A DNA stretch of 64,000 nucleotides from Dictyoglomus thermophilum H-6-12 (GCF_000020965.1 NC_011297.1:62001-126000), one strand, 5' to 3'; shown: positions 25,619-35,560, counted from the stretch's first letter. Notes: generated by a model not told the origin, from the sequence alone. Made by a program: numbers and translations.

Positions 25619-26056
25619 TTACTCTAAGCTGATTTTAAGATTTACGGGATTTCTTATTATATCGGAGACAGGACATCTTCTTTCTACTTCTTTCATTAGT
25701 TCTTCAATTTTTTCTCTCTCTACAGGGGCATTGATTTTAACTTTTGCCCTTACCTCTTGATATCCTGCTCTAACTGTAGGATCTCCCATAAATCCTCTTG
25801 GATCTAAATCTCCTTCGGTTTCAATCTCTATACTGTTTAAGGGTATGTTCTTTTCTTTTGCTACCACTGGTATTACAATTCCAAGACATCCAATTAATGC
25901 AGCAAGAACAACTTCTACAGGATTGGGAGCGGTATCTTCACCTCCAAGAGAGGGTGGCTCATCCATGTTGATTGTGAACTTGTTTCTGATATCTACCTCT
26001 ACTTTGAGATTGCCTTTCCATTGTCCTTTTGCTTTAAAGGTTACTAGATTTGCCAT
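25619..26056 (-). CDS. OsmC-family peroxidase-like protein
   Basis: 145 residues of the OsmC/YhfA fold. The two redox cysteines are visible in LIGCLGIVIPVVAKEK (about 78) and RRCPVSDII (about 128), with the upstream GGEDTAPNPVEVVLAAL typical of the family. It probably reduces organic hydroperoxides in the cytoplasm using a thiol donor. AGGAGGT ribosome site; single gene flanked by a terminator. The precise substrate within this broad family is unknown. Confidence 0.88.
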   Translation of the reverse strand: MANLVTFKAKGQWKGNLKVEVDIRNKFTINMDEPPSLGGEDTAPNPVEVVLAALIGCLGIVIPVVAKEKNIPLNSIEIETEGDLDPRGFMGDPTVRAGYQEVRAKVKINAPVEREKIEELMKEVERRCPVSDIIRNPVNLKISLE

Positions 26057-26203
26057 TTTTTAAACCTCCTTTTCCCATCTTTGTTTTATTTCAGCTATTC
26101 ATTATATAATTTAATACTAAAAAAGTAAAGATTGAGAGTAAAATTTCTGTTTTTTAAATGTTATAATAATTAAAAAAGGTTTTATAGAGGGATATATTAG
26201 ATT

Positions 26204-27922
26204 ATGAGAAATGGGTTAAAAGGCTTAAGTTTTATAGAGGTTTTAATAACCGTTTTCATAATCGGGATAATTATCCTTGGGTTAGTCAATGTTTTATCAC
26301 TATATACCGATGTTTTCCTCTTTAAAACCGATGAAAGAGAATCTATCTCAAATCTTGATATGATAATGGATAGACTTGCTCGAGATATAAGGCAGGGAAG
26401 AAGGGTTTTATCAATAAGTACTTATACCCTTACTATAGAACTTAGTACTGGGGTAACCCATACTTATTCATTAATAACAGGAAATGATGGGAAGAAATAT
26501 TTTGGGGTTGATGGACAAATTCTTGCGGGCCCAATAAATGAAATTGTATTCTCTGGTAGGAAAGATGATCTTACCTATACTACTAATGCCTATGATGTAA
26601 GGGTAGTGACTTTTACTATAACCATGGCTGATGGAAGAAATATGTCAAGTACAATAGCTTTGAGGGCAGAAGTGCCTAAGGTGGCAGGAGGAGTGGTTAT
26701 AACGGAGATAATGTATTATCCTCCAGATAGAGATAAAAATTCTGATAGAACGACTCCCTCCAATTGTCAATTTGTGGTTTTATATAATAATTCAAATAGT
26801 CCTGTAGATCTTAGAGGATGGAGTATAAATGGAAATGCCTTTTCTACACTGGTGAGTGGCACTTGGACTCTTTATCCAGGAAAATCAGCAGTTATAGGAT
26901 CCTCTGGATCAAATCTTATTGATACCTACTATTTCCCCTTACCTCAGTATGCTACATACATAAGAACATCGAGCTCAGGTTTAGGAACAGGTGGAAATGC
27001 CTTACCTACTTGGGGTACTAATACGATAACAATAAGGGATAGCTTAGGTAATGTGATAGATCAAGTTTCATATTCTAATACATGGGGCGGCTATCCTAAA
27101 AGTACTTCTGGACAATATAGAGACTATTACTCTCTTGTAAGAAAGTCTTTGATGGGGAGTTCTCAAGATCCTAATAATTGGGGAGATTCTCAGAATTTGA
27201 ATTTTGTTAGTTGTCAAGGTAATGTGGATTATGTTTGCTATTGCTTAATCCCTAAGCTTGTGATTACTGAAGTTATGTATTTCCCTTGTCCTTATGTTAT
27301 TTTGGGTTGGTCAAATACAAATCAAAACGAGCGTGAATATATTGAGATTCATAATCCTACATACTCTTCTATAGATTTAACTATAGATTGGAGTAAGGAT
27401 AATGCTTATTGTGTTTATTCAACCTCAATTTCAAATTATATCTACGACTCGACTAAATGGACACTTGCTCCAGGAGACTATGCTGTAGTGAGTAGTTCTG
27501 CTGCAAATATACAACAGTATTATGGCTTAAGTAGTAATATTATTTATATGAAGACAAATGGTCAATCTTTAGCTTCACCTACTTATACAAATCTTCCTGA
27601 TACGTCCTTTACTATCACTCTTTTACAAAGAAGAAGTGAGTATAATACTCCTAATAAGGCTTATACTATTGACTATTTTTATTATTCTCCTTCTTTAGGA
27701 GGCTATCCTTATACTTCTTATTCTCTCGATAGATATTATTCTATTGAGATTAAAAATTTAGGACTTCTTGGTTTATTTAGAAGAGGAGATAATTATGTCC
27801 AGAATGTCTCTTCTTCAACTAAACTTTGTTACAGTGTATTTATTTCGTGGGAAAATAACAATCAAGGAAAAAGGTTCGAGGTTTACTGCACTCCTGGAAC
27901 TAAAAATTCTGTTTCACCATAA
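26204..27922 (+). CDS. Pilin-like protein with two lamin-tail (LTD) domains
   Basis: 572 residues. The N terminus is a type IV prepilin signal: KG before LSFIEVLITVFIIGI, with the cut expected after Gly7 and Glu at +5, then a long hydrophobic helix. A minor-pilin-like domain (to about 155) is followed by two lamin-tail-like beta domains, starting near GGVVITEIMYYPP (about 162) and KLVITEVMYFP (about 350). Lamin-tail domains in bacteria are often attached to extracellular enzymes and surface proteins. It is likely a surface minor pilin or pseudopilin displaying binding domains. No other pilus gene is nearby. Confidence 0.75.
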   Translation: MRNGLKGLSFIEVLITVFIIGIIILGLVNVLSLYTDVFLFKTDERESISNLDMIMDRLARDIRQGRRVLSISTYTLTIELSTGVTHTYSLITGNDGKKYFGVDGQILAGPINEIVFSGRKDDLTYTTNAYDVRVVTFTITMADGRNMSSTIALRAEVPKVAGGVVITEIMYYPPDRDKNSDRTTPSNCQFVVLYNNSNSPVDLRGWSINGNAFSTLVSGTWTLYPGKSAVIGSSGSNLIDTYYFPLPQYATYIRTSSSGLGTGGNALPTWGTNTITIRDSLGNVIDQVSYSNTWGGYPKSTSGQYRDYYSLVRKSLMGSSQDPNNWGDSQNLNFVSCQGNVDYVCYCLIPKLVITEVMYFPCPYVILGWSNTNQNEREYIEIHNPTYSSIDLTIDWSKDNAYCVYSTSISNYIYDSTKWTLAPGDYAVVSSSAANIQQYYGLSSNIIYMKTNGQSLASPTYTNLPDTSFTITLLQRRSEYNTPNKAYTIDYFYYSPSLGGYPYTSYSLDRYYSIEIKNLGLLGLFRRGDNYVQNVSSSTKLCYSVFISWENNNQGKRFEVYCTPGTKNSVSP

Positions 27923-27974
27923 CTAAATCTTTTTATATAATCTTAATTATTAATCTTTTTGAGGTGATGTCAGT

Positions 27975-29162
27975 TTGACAGAAAGGGCTAAGGTTTTGCT
28001 TAAAAAGGGTGTACATACAAAGATAGTTAGGGGAAATCCCTGGATTTATGACAATGAGATATTAAAGGTTGAGGGGGATTTTTCTCCAGGGGATGTGGTG
28101 GATATTTATGATTCTAGTAAGAGTTTTATAGGAAGAGGCTTTATAAATCCTAATTCAAAGATTAGAGTAAGGGTGGTTACAAGAAAGGAAGAAGAAATAA
28201 ACAAAGATTTCTTTAGAGAAAGAATCCTTAAGGCTTGGGAATATAGAAAAAAGGTTGTAGATGTAGATTCTTGTAGAGTAGTTTTTGCAGAGGCAGATTT
28301 TCTTCCGGGACTTATCGTAGATAAGTTTTCTGATGTGCTTGTGATTCAGACTTTGGCTCTTGGTATAGATAGATTCAAAGAGGTTATTGTGGAGGTATTA
28401 GATGAGATTTTTAATCCTATAGGGATATATGAGAGAAATGATGTTTCGGTAAGAGAATTAGAAGGACTTCCTCAGGTTAAGGGTTTTTTGAAGGGGAGAT
28501 TTGATACAAAGGTGGAGATATTAGAGAATGGGGTAAAGATGATTGTGGATGTGGAAAATGGGCAAAAGACAGGATATTTCTTGGATCAGAGAGAAAATAG
28601 AGCGAGTTTAAAAGGATTGGTAGATGGAGCAGAGGTTCTTGATGTTTTTTGTTATACAGGAGGATTTTCTCTTCATGCATTAAAATATGGGGCGAGTAAA
28701 GTTATAGCAGTAGATTCTTCTAGTACTGCTTTAGAAATGGCAAAGGAGAATGCTAAAATTAATGGATTTATTGATAAAATAGAGTTTATTGAAGAGAATG
28801 CTTTTGATCTTTTAAGGAGATTTCATAAAGAGGGAAAAACCTTTGATGTGGTTATTCTTGATCCTCCTGCTTTTGCCAAATCCTCCAAAAATCTTGATGG
28901 TGCTTTGAGAGGTTATAAGGAGATAAATTTAAGGGCTATGAAGATAATTAGAGATGGTGGATTTTTGATTACTTGTTCTTGTTCTCAGCATGTTACTAGG
29001 GAGCTTTTTGAAAAGGTTATAGAGTCTGCAAGTTTTGATGCCAATAGGCTTCTTCGTCTGGTAGAGTTTCGATATCAAGCAAAAGATCATCCTATTCTTT
29101 TATCTCATCCTGAGTCTTTGTATCTTAAATGTGGTATTTATCAAGTTTTTAAGAAGTTATAA
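27975..29162 (+). CDS. Class I SAM-dependent rRNA methyltransferase (RlmI-like)
   Basis: 395 residues: an N-terminal PUA RNA-binding domain (VHTKIVRGNPWIYDNEI near 13) and a Rossmann methyltransferase with NGQKTGYFLDQRENR, the SAM loop LDVFCYTGGFSLHAL (about 218) and catalytic VILDPPAFAKS and CSCSQH motifs. This is the architecture of RlmI, which methylates a cytosine C5 in 23S rRNA. The start is TTG, with GAGGTG 8 bases upstream. It converges with the HD-GYP gene, their stop codons overlapping. Confidence 0.88.
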   Translation: MTERAKVLLKKGVHTKIVRGNPWIYDNEILKVEGDFSPGDVVDIYDSSKSFIGRGFINPNSKIRVRVVTRKEEEINKDFFRERILKAWEYRKKVVDVDSCRVVFAEADFLPGLIVDKFSDVLVIQTLALGIDRFKEVIVEVLDEIFNPIGIYERNDVSVRELEGLPQVKGFLKGRFDTKVEILENGVKMIVDVENGQKTGYFLDQRENRASLKGLVDGAEVLDVFCYTGGFSLHALKYGASKVIAVDSSSTALEMAKENAKINGFIDKIEFIEENAFDLLRRFHKEGKTFDVVILDPPAFAKSSKNLDGALRGYKEINLRAMKIIRDGGFLITCSCSQHVTRELFEKVIESASFDANRLLRLVEFRYQAKDHPILLSHPESLYLKCGIYQVFKKL

Positions 29163-30344
29163 TCTTATGACTGATTTTAGTTCTTCTCGGTTTTCGTAAA
29201 GAACCCCAAAAATTTCTTTGTCAATATAGCCTTCTCTTGCAAGTTTTCTCATATAATTTATGGCTCTTGCTTCAGAGATTCCTTTTCTATAAGGTCTATC
29301 CTCTAAAAGAGCAGAGTATATATCTGCAATAGCTACAACTCTTGCTTCAGTAGGAATTTCATTTCCCTTTAATCTAAAGGGATATCCTTTTCCGTTTAAT
29401 TTTTCATGATGGTAGGAAGACCATATTATTATATCTTCAAAAGGCACAGATTTTTTAAGAGTTACAAAAGTTTTAAAGGGATGTACTTTTATGTATTCAA
29501 TCTCTCTTCTTGTTAATTTGTCACCTTTAAGTAGAATTTCTGAAGATAAAGCTACTTTTCCAATATCATGTAAATACCCTGATATTCTTATTCTTTTTAT
29601 TTTTTCATCATTAAAACCTAAATTTCCTGCCAAAAAGGATGCTATATTTGCTACATTCCTTGAATGTCTTACCTGAATTTTACTTCTGTAATCCACAATT
29701 CTTGCAATGGCTTTAGAGAGGAGCAAAAAGGAATCTATATCAAGCTTTATATCACATGAAAAGTTTTGGGGAGTTATGTCGTCATAATTTATCTCAAACC
29801 AGAAGGATTCTTTTTGGGAAAGATCATAGAAGGCATTGAGCACATCAGGGTTAAATATTTTCTCTCCTTTTTCTTTAATTTTTTTGATTATTTTATTTTT
29901 CTCCTTAAGTATATATTTACTTTTGTCATAACTTTCATCTATATGTTCTGCAAGATTTAATATTTGGCTTTCGATGGGAATCTTCTCATCCTGATAAAAT
30001 TCACCTTTTCCTAAATTCCAAGGAAAATGATGATATTTTATTATGGTAGCTGTTCTTTCTAAGAATGGTATGTCCGATAAAAACAGACTACTTTTTAAAG
30101 CGTGATCAGAAATTTCTTTGTGGTTATTATTGTTACTATGGTTTTTATTTCCATTGCCTGCATCATGTAAAAGAGCAGATATAACGAGGTCATATTTTGA
30201 TTTTTCAGAAAGATTTAAATAGTTCGCTATAGCGAGGGATATGTTGGCTACCCGAGAGGAATGTCTCCGATTTTCAGGCAGCTGACTATCCAGATGTTCA
30301 GAAAATGCAAGTAAAAAACCAAGTACCGACACAGTTTTCTCCAT
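29157..30344 (-). CDS. Two-domain HD / HD-GYP phosphohydrolase
   Basis: About 395 residues with two HD-type domains. The N-terminal one keeps HSSRVANIS and LLHDAGNGNKN. The C-terminal one is a full HD-GYP unit: RHSRNVA, YLHDIGK, HPFKTF, HHEKLNGKGYP and DIYSALLEDRPYR. HD-GYP proteins hydrolyse cyclic di-GMP or related dinucleotides. The ATG at 30344 was preferred over GTG 30365 because the GTG lies inside the promoter. The only c-di-nucleotide gene seen in this window. Confidence 0.88.
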   Translation of the reverse strand: MEKTVSVLGFLLAFSEHLDSQLPENRRHSSRVANISLAIANYLNLSEKSKYDLVISALLHDAGNGNKNHSNNNNHKEISDHALKSSLFLSDIPFLERTATIIKYHHFPWNLGKGEFYQDEKIPIESQILNLAEHIDESYDKSKYILKEKNKIIKKIKEKGEKIFNPDVLNAFYDLSQKESFWFEINYDDITPQNFSCDIKLDIDSFLLLSKAIARIVDYRSKIQVRHSRNVANIASFLAGNLGFNDEKIKRIRISGYLHDIGKVALSSEILLKGDKLTRREIEYIKVHPFKTFVTLKKSVPFEDIIIWSSYHHEKLNGKGYPFRLKGNEIPTEARVVAIADIYSALLEDRPYRKGISEARAINYMRKLAREGYIDKEIFGVLYENREELKSVIRL

Positions 30345-30355
30345 TTTTTCAGCTA

Positions 30356-30384
30356 ATTTTAACACAAAGTATTTTTTTTGTCAA
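30356..30384 (-). promoter_or_regulatory. Promoter of the HD-GYP gene, nearly leaderless
   Basis: On the minus strand, TTGACA (30379-30384), 17 bases and TAAAAT (30356-30361) end 11 bases before ATG 30344. The transcript should begin only a few bases before the ATG, and there is no Shine-Dalgarno site. Confidence 0.75.
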
Positions 30385-30439
30385 AAATAATAAACCTTAC
30401 TATTAAATTATTCTACCCTAAAAGCTATACAATTATTCT

Positions 30440-31987
30440 TTAATCAATGTAAATAACTTTACCTTTCTCAGGGTAAATGATCTTACAAATATCTTTAAAT
30501 TTTTCAAAAAAATCAGCCTTTTCGCTATGTACAGGTATCAATATTTCGGGTTTTGCATTAGAAATTAATTCTAAAAGACCATCTCCGTGAATATGTCCAC
30601 TGGCATGGAGAGGTGATTCTTCCCTTTTTTCTACAAGGTTACCTCTTATTTCTAAGTTAAAGTATTTCAGCCAATTTTCTATCTTTTGTTGATCTATTTT
30701 CATTTCTTCGTTAAAGGCTTCACTTGAGGAGAAAATATATACTCCCATGTCAGGTAATATGTCCAAAAGAAGATGAAAATCGTAATAGGAGATACATAAG
30801 ATGTAATCTTGTGGATTTTTTCTTATATCTTTAGAGTTTACAGCCTTTCCAGGAATATCTTTGTATCTCTCTAATAGATTTTTCTCCCAAGGGTCATAGT
30901 TTCCCTTTGGTTTTTCATAGAAGGTTATGAATTCATCCCTTTTAGGATCTGGATATCCTATAAAAGATAGGCTTTCAAGGAGATATATGTCTTTTAGGGT
31001 TAAAACCAATCTTCTTCCTGTTTCTTTTCCTATCTCTAAGAAGCTCATTAATCTATCAATATTTCGAGGTCCAAAGTCAGCAATCACATAGTGATGGCAA
31101 GATTTAACTATTTCTAATGCTTTTTCTTTCACATCATCTTCAGTGTAAATTTTTTCTATGTTAGGGTGAGTTCCTTCACATATGAGTACTTTTACATCAA
31201 TATGTTTTAGTTTATTAATAAATTCTTTTGTGAGATGACCATTTCTTCCGTGGAGTCTTAGATCTCCTGTATATACAATCCACCCTGAGGAGGTTTTTAT
31301 AGCAAAACTTCCAGCTCCTGGTATGGAATGGTCTACAGGGAAAAACATAATTTCAAAGGGATCAATCTTTAAATTTTGGTTTTTAACTTCTAATGGGTTT
31401 TCGTGAAGTTCGTTTATCCTTTTTCTCTCTATTCTTTTCCAGAATTCGAATACCTTATCACTATGGTTTTCTGAATATGTAATATATTTTCTCTGAAAAA
31501 TAATATTTTCTTCTGCTTTTAAAATTCCATCCCTTTCATTTTTAAGTTTTACAAAGCATAGGTCAGAGAGATTTTTGCTTGTGTCTTCTAAGCTTTTAAT
31601 TATGAGGGCGGAAGTTAGAGAAGTTATCACCGGAACTTGGTGAGTTATATATGGTAGATAGCCTAAATGGTCAAGATGGGCATGAGATATTAATATGGCA
31701 ATGGGTTCTACTTTTCTGTAAAGAAAATGCCCCTCAAAATTTTCCCATATATTAGGAAGTTCTAAATCCTCTCTGTAAAGACCTTTCAAGGGAGGAAGAA
31801 GATTTAAGTGTAGGAGATCATAAATTCCAAATATTTGTCTTGGTTTTAGAAATTCATCGAAATATTTGTTTTCTTCATTAAAATTAATACCAAAATCCAA
31901 AAATATAGCATATTCTCCATCTTCTAAGAGTATTTTATTTCCCCCTATACAGTTTACCCCATCATAAAAGGTAAGCTTTACAGTCAT
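30440..31987 (-). CDS. Metallo-beta-lactamase/beta-CASP ribonuclease (RNase J-like)
   Basis: 515 residues. The metal site is clear: HAHLDHLG (motif 2, about 100), DHSIPGAGSFAI with YTGDLRLHG (motifs 3-4), a beta-CASP insert (LICEGTH, then VIADFGPRNIDRL) and the C-terminal ASGHIHGDGL and PVHSEKADFF motifs. These match RNase J/CPSF-type nucleases acting on RNA. It is shorter than, and diverged from, bacterial RNase J (about 555), so it may be a paralogue with a special role. Single gene, divergent from the nitroreductase. Confidence 0.85.
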   Translation of the reverse strand: MTVKLTFYDGVNCIGGNKILLEDGEYAIFLDFGINFNEENKYFDEFLKPRQIFGIYDLLHLNLLPPLKGLYREDLELPNIWENFEGHFLYRKVEPIAILISHAHLDHLGYLPYITHQVPVITSLTSALIIKSLEDTSKNLSDLCFVKLKNERDGILKAEENIIFQRKYITYSENHSDKVFEFWKRIERKRINELHENPLEVKNQNLKIDPFEIMFFPVDHSIPGAGSFAIKTSSGWIVYTGDLRLHGRNGHLTKEFINKLKHIDVKVLICEGTHPNIEKIYTEDDVKEKALEIVKSCHHYVIADFGPRNIDRLMSFLEIGKETGRRLVLTLKDIYLLESLSFIGYPDPKRDEFITFYEKPKGNYDPWEKNLLERYKDIPGKAVNSKDIRKNPQDYILCISYYDFHLLLDILPDMGVYIFSSSEAFNEEMKIDQQKIENWLKYFNLEIRGNLVEKREESPLHASGHIHGDGLLELISNAKPEILIPVHSEKADFFEKFKDICKIIYPEKGKVIYID

Positions 31988-32048
31988 ATCTTATTTTATC
32001 ATGTGTTAGAATATAGAAGAAATTTATGTTTAGAGGTGAGTAGGCGAG

Positions 32049-32549
32049 ATGAATGAGACTATAAAGACTATTAAGTCTCGAGTTAGCATAAGGAAGTATT
32101 TGGATAAGGAGGTCCCTAAGGAGATTTTAGAGGATCTTATTGATTGTGGAAGGCTTGCTCCATCGGGATATAATAAACAGCCATGGGTTTTTGTGGTAGT
32201 AACAGATAAGGAGTTAAAAAATAAGCTTGCAGAGGTTACTCCTTGGGGAAGATTTTTGAGGGAGGCTGGAGCAGGCATTCTTATATTTTGTGAAAAAGAT
32301 GCAGAGACTGCTCTTGAGGATGCTTGTGCAGCAGCAGAAAATATAATCATTGCAGCCCAATCTTATGGTCTGGGAACTTGTTGGATTAATTCTTACAAGA
32401 AGGCCCATTCAGAAGAAGTGAAAAGACTTGTAAAATGTCCAGAGAATATGGAACTTATGGTTATGCTTGCTGTAGGTTACCCCGCAGAAATTCCTCAAAG
32501 GCCTCCTAAGAAGTCTCTTTCTGAGGTATTGAGGTGGCAGACTTTCTAA
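32049..32549 (+). CDS. Nitroreductase-family flavoprotein
   Basis: 166 residues of the small FMN-dependent nitroreductase type: [13 protein letters not shown] near the N terminus, [19 protein letters not shown] (FMN contacts) and [10 protein letters not shown]. It acts as an NAD(P)H-dependent reductase on nitro or quinone compounds, or in other flavin chemistry, in the cytoplasm. GAGGTGAG ribosome site. It overlaps the pseudouridine synthase start by 16 bases, so the two are co-transcribed. Confidence 0.88.
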   Translation: MNETIKTIKSRVSIRKYLDKEVPKEILEDLIDCGRLAPSGYNKQPWVFVVVTDKELKNKLAEVTPWGRFLREAGAGILIFCEKDAETALEDACAAAENIIIAAQSYGLGTCWINSYKKAHSEEVKRLVKCPENMELMVMLAVGYPAEIPQRPPKKSLSEVLRWQTF

Positions 32550-33214
32550 ACCTTGAAGTGATATATGAAGATAATCATCTTCTTGTGGTAAACAAACCAG
32601 CTGGTATATTAGTTCAGGGTGATATCACAAAGAGTACTACTCTTCTTGAGATCTCTAAGGCTTATATTAAAGAAAAGTACAAAAAGCCTGGTAATGTTTT
32701 TCTTGCCATAGTACATAGATTGGATAAACCAGTTTCTGGGGTTGTAATTTTTGCGAGAAATTCAAAATCTGCAGGAAGACTTTCTGAGGCTTTTAGAGAA
32801 AGAAAGGTGGAAAAAGAGTATATAGCTTTGTGTAAGGGAATTTTTAAGGTAAAGAAAGGAACTATAAGTGAAAGCCTCCTATGGGTGGAAAAAGAGAGAA
32901 AAGCAAGAGTTTCTCAGGATGATAAAAGTAAAAATGCTATTACTCATTATGAGGTATTGGAGGAATTTAAAAATCTATCTCTTGTTAGGCTAATACCTGA
33001 GACGGGAAGGAAACATCAATTGAGAGCTCATCTTTCCTATATAGGTCATCCTATTTTAGGGGACGAAAAATATGGAGGAGGAAGAATATTTAAAGATAGA
33101 ATTTTCCTGCATTGTAAAAAAATGGCTGTTCCTCATCCTGTAAGAAAAGATATAATGGAATTTGAAGCAAAAATTCCAGATTTCTGGAGTGAATTTCTTA
33201 AGGTTGAAATTTAG
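32534..33214 (+). CDS. RluA-family pseudouridine synthase
   Basis: 226 residues with the catalytic Asp in [15 protein letters not shown] (about 63), the N-terminal [14 protein letters not shown], and [19 protein letters not shown] split across the RNA-binding face. It isomerises uridine in rRNA or tRNA. There is no S4 domain, and it is short compared with RluD (about 325), similar to small RluA/RluC-type proteins. The exact target site is unknown. It overlaps the nitroreductase gene. Confidence 0.9.
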   Translation: MADFLNLEVIYEDNHLLVVNKPAGILVQGDITKSTTLLEISKAYIKEKYKKPGNVFLAIVHRLDKPVSGVVIFARNSKSAGRLSEAFRERKVEKEYIALCKGIFKVKKGTISESLLWVEKERKARVSQDDKSKNAITHYEVLEEFKNLSLVRLIPETGRKHQLRAHLSYIGHPILGDEKYGGGRIFKDRIFLHCKKMAVPHPVRKDIMEFEAKIPDFWSEFLKVEI

Positions 33215-33240
33215 AAATATTTTGAGGTGTAAAGTAGGAG

Positions 33241-33693
33241 TTGGAGAAGGATTTAAAATTGACCATAGAACTTATACCTGAAAGTGCTTGGGGAGAGAAT
33301 TTAAGGAAATATCTTCCTAAAAAGGTTTGGGACAGGATTAGAAAGGAGGTTTTTAAAAAGTCTGGTTATAAATGTGCTATATGTGGGAGTTCAGAAAAGC
33401 TTCAATGTCATGAGGTATGGGAATTTGATGACGAGAATCATATATTAAAATTGAAGGGTTTTATGGCTTTGTGTGAAAAGTGTCATTTGGTTAAGCATTT
33501 TGGTATGGCTGGAGTTTTGGCTTCTGAGGGGAAGATAAATTTAGAAGAACTTATTAGACATTTTATGAGGGTAAATAATTGTGATAGAAAAACTTTTGAA
33601 GAACATAAAAGAGAGGCTTTTAAGAAGTTTCATGAAAGATCAAGATATGAATGGCTATTAGATATCTCTGTATTGAAAAGTTATAATAATTAA
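33241..33693 (+). CDS. HNH-domain protein
   Basis: 150 residues. A zinc-stabilised HNH unit is visible: CAICGSSEKLQCHEVWEFDD followed by ALCEKCHLVKH, with two CxxC pairs and His/Asp-rich core. Family members with the same leader (IELIPESAWGENLR) are usually uncharacterised bacterial HNH proteins, possibly nucleases. The start is TTG with weak initiation signals. It follows the pseudouridine synthase and may share its transcript. Confidence 0.8.
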   Translation: MEKDLKLTIELIPESAWGENLRKYLPKKVWDRIRKEVFKKSGYKCAICGSSEKLQCHEVWEFDDENHILKLKGFMALCEKCHLVKHFGMAGVLASEGKINLEELIRHFMRVNNCDRKTFEEHKREAFKKFHERSRYEWLLDISVLKSYNN

Positions 33694-33717
33694 AAATGAA
33701 AAAGGGGGTTTAAATAA

Positions 33718-34098
33718 ATGCTTGATCTCAGAATCTTACATCTTGCGATTATGGGTTTAGGGACTATCTTTTATCTTGTTACTTCCTGTGTAGGGTTTTT
33801 TGATAAGGGAGATAAGAAAATAAATCTTCACGTGGAGTTGGGAACTACTACTGGGATTTTATTTATTATTGGCATATTTCATCTTATAATGGCTCAAGCT
33901 GTTTATCCATTCTTTACTCATTTTTACTTTGCTTTTTCCTTTTTTGTGATTCTTCTCATCTCTCTCATCTTAGGAATAATTTATAAAAATTCGAAAATTA
34001 AAAATAAGATCTTAATTAGAAGATTGCATAAATCAATTACCCTCATTGGACTTGTGGTTTTGATAGTGACAATAATTTTGGGAGTAAGAGTTGTATAA
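33718..34098 (+). CDS. Small four-helix membrane protein with conserved histidines
   Basis: 126 residues with four transmembrane helices. Histidines lie near helix ends (H8, H38, H54, H106), a pattern compatible with haem-binding cytochrome b561-like bundles, but no family can be named. AAAGGGGG ribosome site. The next gene, a PRD regulator, starts inside its stop region. Function unknown. Confidence 0.7.
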   Translation: MLDLRILHLAIMGLGTIFYLVTSCVGFFDKGDKKINLHVELGTTTGILFIIGIFHLIMAQAVYPFFTHFYFAFSFFVILLISLILGIIYKNSKIKNKILIRRLHKSITLIGLVVLIVTIILGVRVV

Positions 34099-35560
34099 AT
34101 TATCTATGAAGGATCTTAAAAAAAGACATCTAGAAGTTTGTTATTATCTTTTAGAGCATAACTTTCCTGTTTCTTTATCTAAAATTTCAAAAGAATTAGG
34201 TTATAGTGTTAACACTTTAAAGAAAGATTTACCCTTAATAGAAAGTCTATTACAGGAGAAGAATATAAAACTGATTAAAAAACCTCGTGTAGGTATAATT
34301 GTTAAGGCTGATTTAAAGGATATTGAATGTTTCAAAAAAGAGTTGAAAGAAAAAATAGGGATAATTCATGACAAAAATGAAAGATTTGTTAAAACCGCAC
34401 TTATTTTTCTTTTTTCTAATGAACCTCCTACTATTGAGAAGCTTTCAGAAATGTTAGAGGTTTCTAGTGTTTCTGCTTATAACTATGTGAAAAAGGTTAA
34501 AGAATATCTTCAAAAATTTGGGATTATTTTAAGGGGGTATTCTAGGAGAGGATATTATCTATTAGGAGAAGAGGAAAAAATTAGAGAGATAGCTATAGAC
34601 TTAATATTATCCTATTACTATAACGATTGGCTTAAGCTTTGGGAAGAAATTCTTGGAAATAACATTAATATACTGAGGGATCTATTAATAGATTTGGATA
34701 TTAAGAAATTGATATCCATTTTGGAGAGAGTTGAGGAAATTTATAAATTTAAGCTTGACGATATGTATTTTGTAAAACTTCTTTTACGTTTTGTGGTAGC
34801 TTTACAGAGGATAAGGATGGGTAAAATTATTAAAGAAAAAGTTAAATTGAGTTTGAATAGAGAATTTAAAGAAGAGGTCAAAAAGATTGTTCTTGAAATT
34901 AAGAAAGAATTGGGAATTGATATACCGGAAAGTGAATATTCTTATTTATTTTACTCAATTTCTATGTTCATAAGGTATGGTAATTATGATGTTGATTTTA
35001 ATAATATTATGAATATATTATTAAACTCTTTGGATAGGCACTTGTTGGATAATTTATATGAAAACTATCATTTGTTAGAAACTCTTGCATATCATTTATT
35101 GAGATCTATACAGAAAGTAAGATCAGGAGCGAAGATTGAAAATCCTCTTTTGGAGCTTATAAAAGAGACTTATGCTGATGAATTTAATGTGGGAAGGTAT
35201 ATAATTGGTCAAGTGAATAAGAAATTCTCAATAGAGCTTGACGAGAATGAGGTAGGTTATGTTACGTTATATATTAACATTCTTAAAGAGAATGCTAAAA
35301 GAAAGAAAATAGCAATAGTTTGTCCAATGGGGATTGCTACTTCTAATATGCTTTACTGGAAACTTAAGCAAGAGTTTCCAAATTTAGAGATAGTTGATGT
35401 TTTATCCTACAAAGATTTTATTAAGAAATATACTTTATTAAATGTAGACTTGATAGTATCCACAGCTCCTCTCCCCGTTAATGTGATTCCTTATGTTATA
35501 GTATCTCCTCTTTTAACTAAAAATGAGGTTGAAGTATTAAGAAAGATACTTTTGAGTTAG
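34091..35560 (+). CDS. PRD-containing transcriptional regulator (BglG/MtlR-like)
   Basis: 489 residues: two N-terminal helix-turn-helix units (SLSKISKELGYSVNTLKKD at about 31 and IEKLSEMLEVSSVSAYNYV at about 118), two PTS-regulation domains (His-bearing, about 190-390) and a C-terminal EIIB-like domain (IAIVCPMGIATSNMLYW). HTH-type PRD proteins activate sugar genes when phosphorylated by PTS proteins. No C-terminal EIIA domain is present. A TTG start overlaps the upstream stop, with GGGAG before it. It stands directly before the PTS genes and is their likely activator. Confidence 0.87.
   Translation: MYKLSMKDLKKRHLEVCYYLLEHNFPVSLSKISKELGYSVNTLKKDLPLIESLLQEKNIKLIKKPRVGIIVKADLKDIECFKKELKEKIGIIHDKNERFVKTALIFLFSNEPPTIEKLSEMLEVSSVSAYNYVKKVKEYLQKFGIILRGYSRRGYYLLGEEEKIREIAIDLILSYYYNDWLKLWEEILGNNINILRDLLIDLDIKKLISILERVEEIYKFKLDDMYFVKLLLRFVVALQRIRMGKIIKEKVKLSLNREFKEEVKKIVLEIKKELGIDIPESEYSYLFYSISMFIRYGNYDVDFNNIMNILLNSLDRHLLDNLYENYHLLETLAYHLLRSIQKVRSGAKIENPLLELIKETYADEFNVGRYIIGQVNKKFSIELDENEVGYVTLYINILKENAKRKKIAIVCPMGIATSNMLYWKLKQEFPNLEIVDVLSYKDFIKKYTLLNVDLIVSTAPLPVNVIPYVIVSPLLTKNEVEVLRKILLS

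Noticed and set aside
30345-30365. GTG start for the HD-GYP gene
   Set aside because: The GTG lies between the -35 and -10 boxes, so it would not be in the mRNA.
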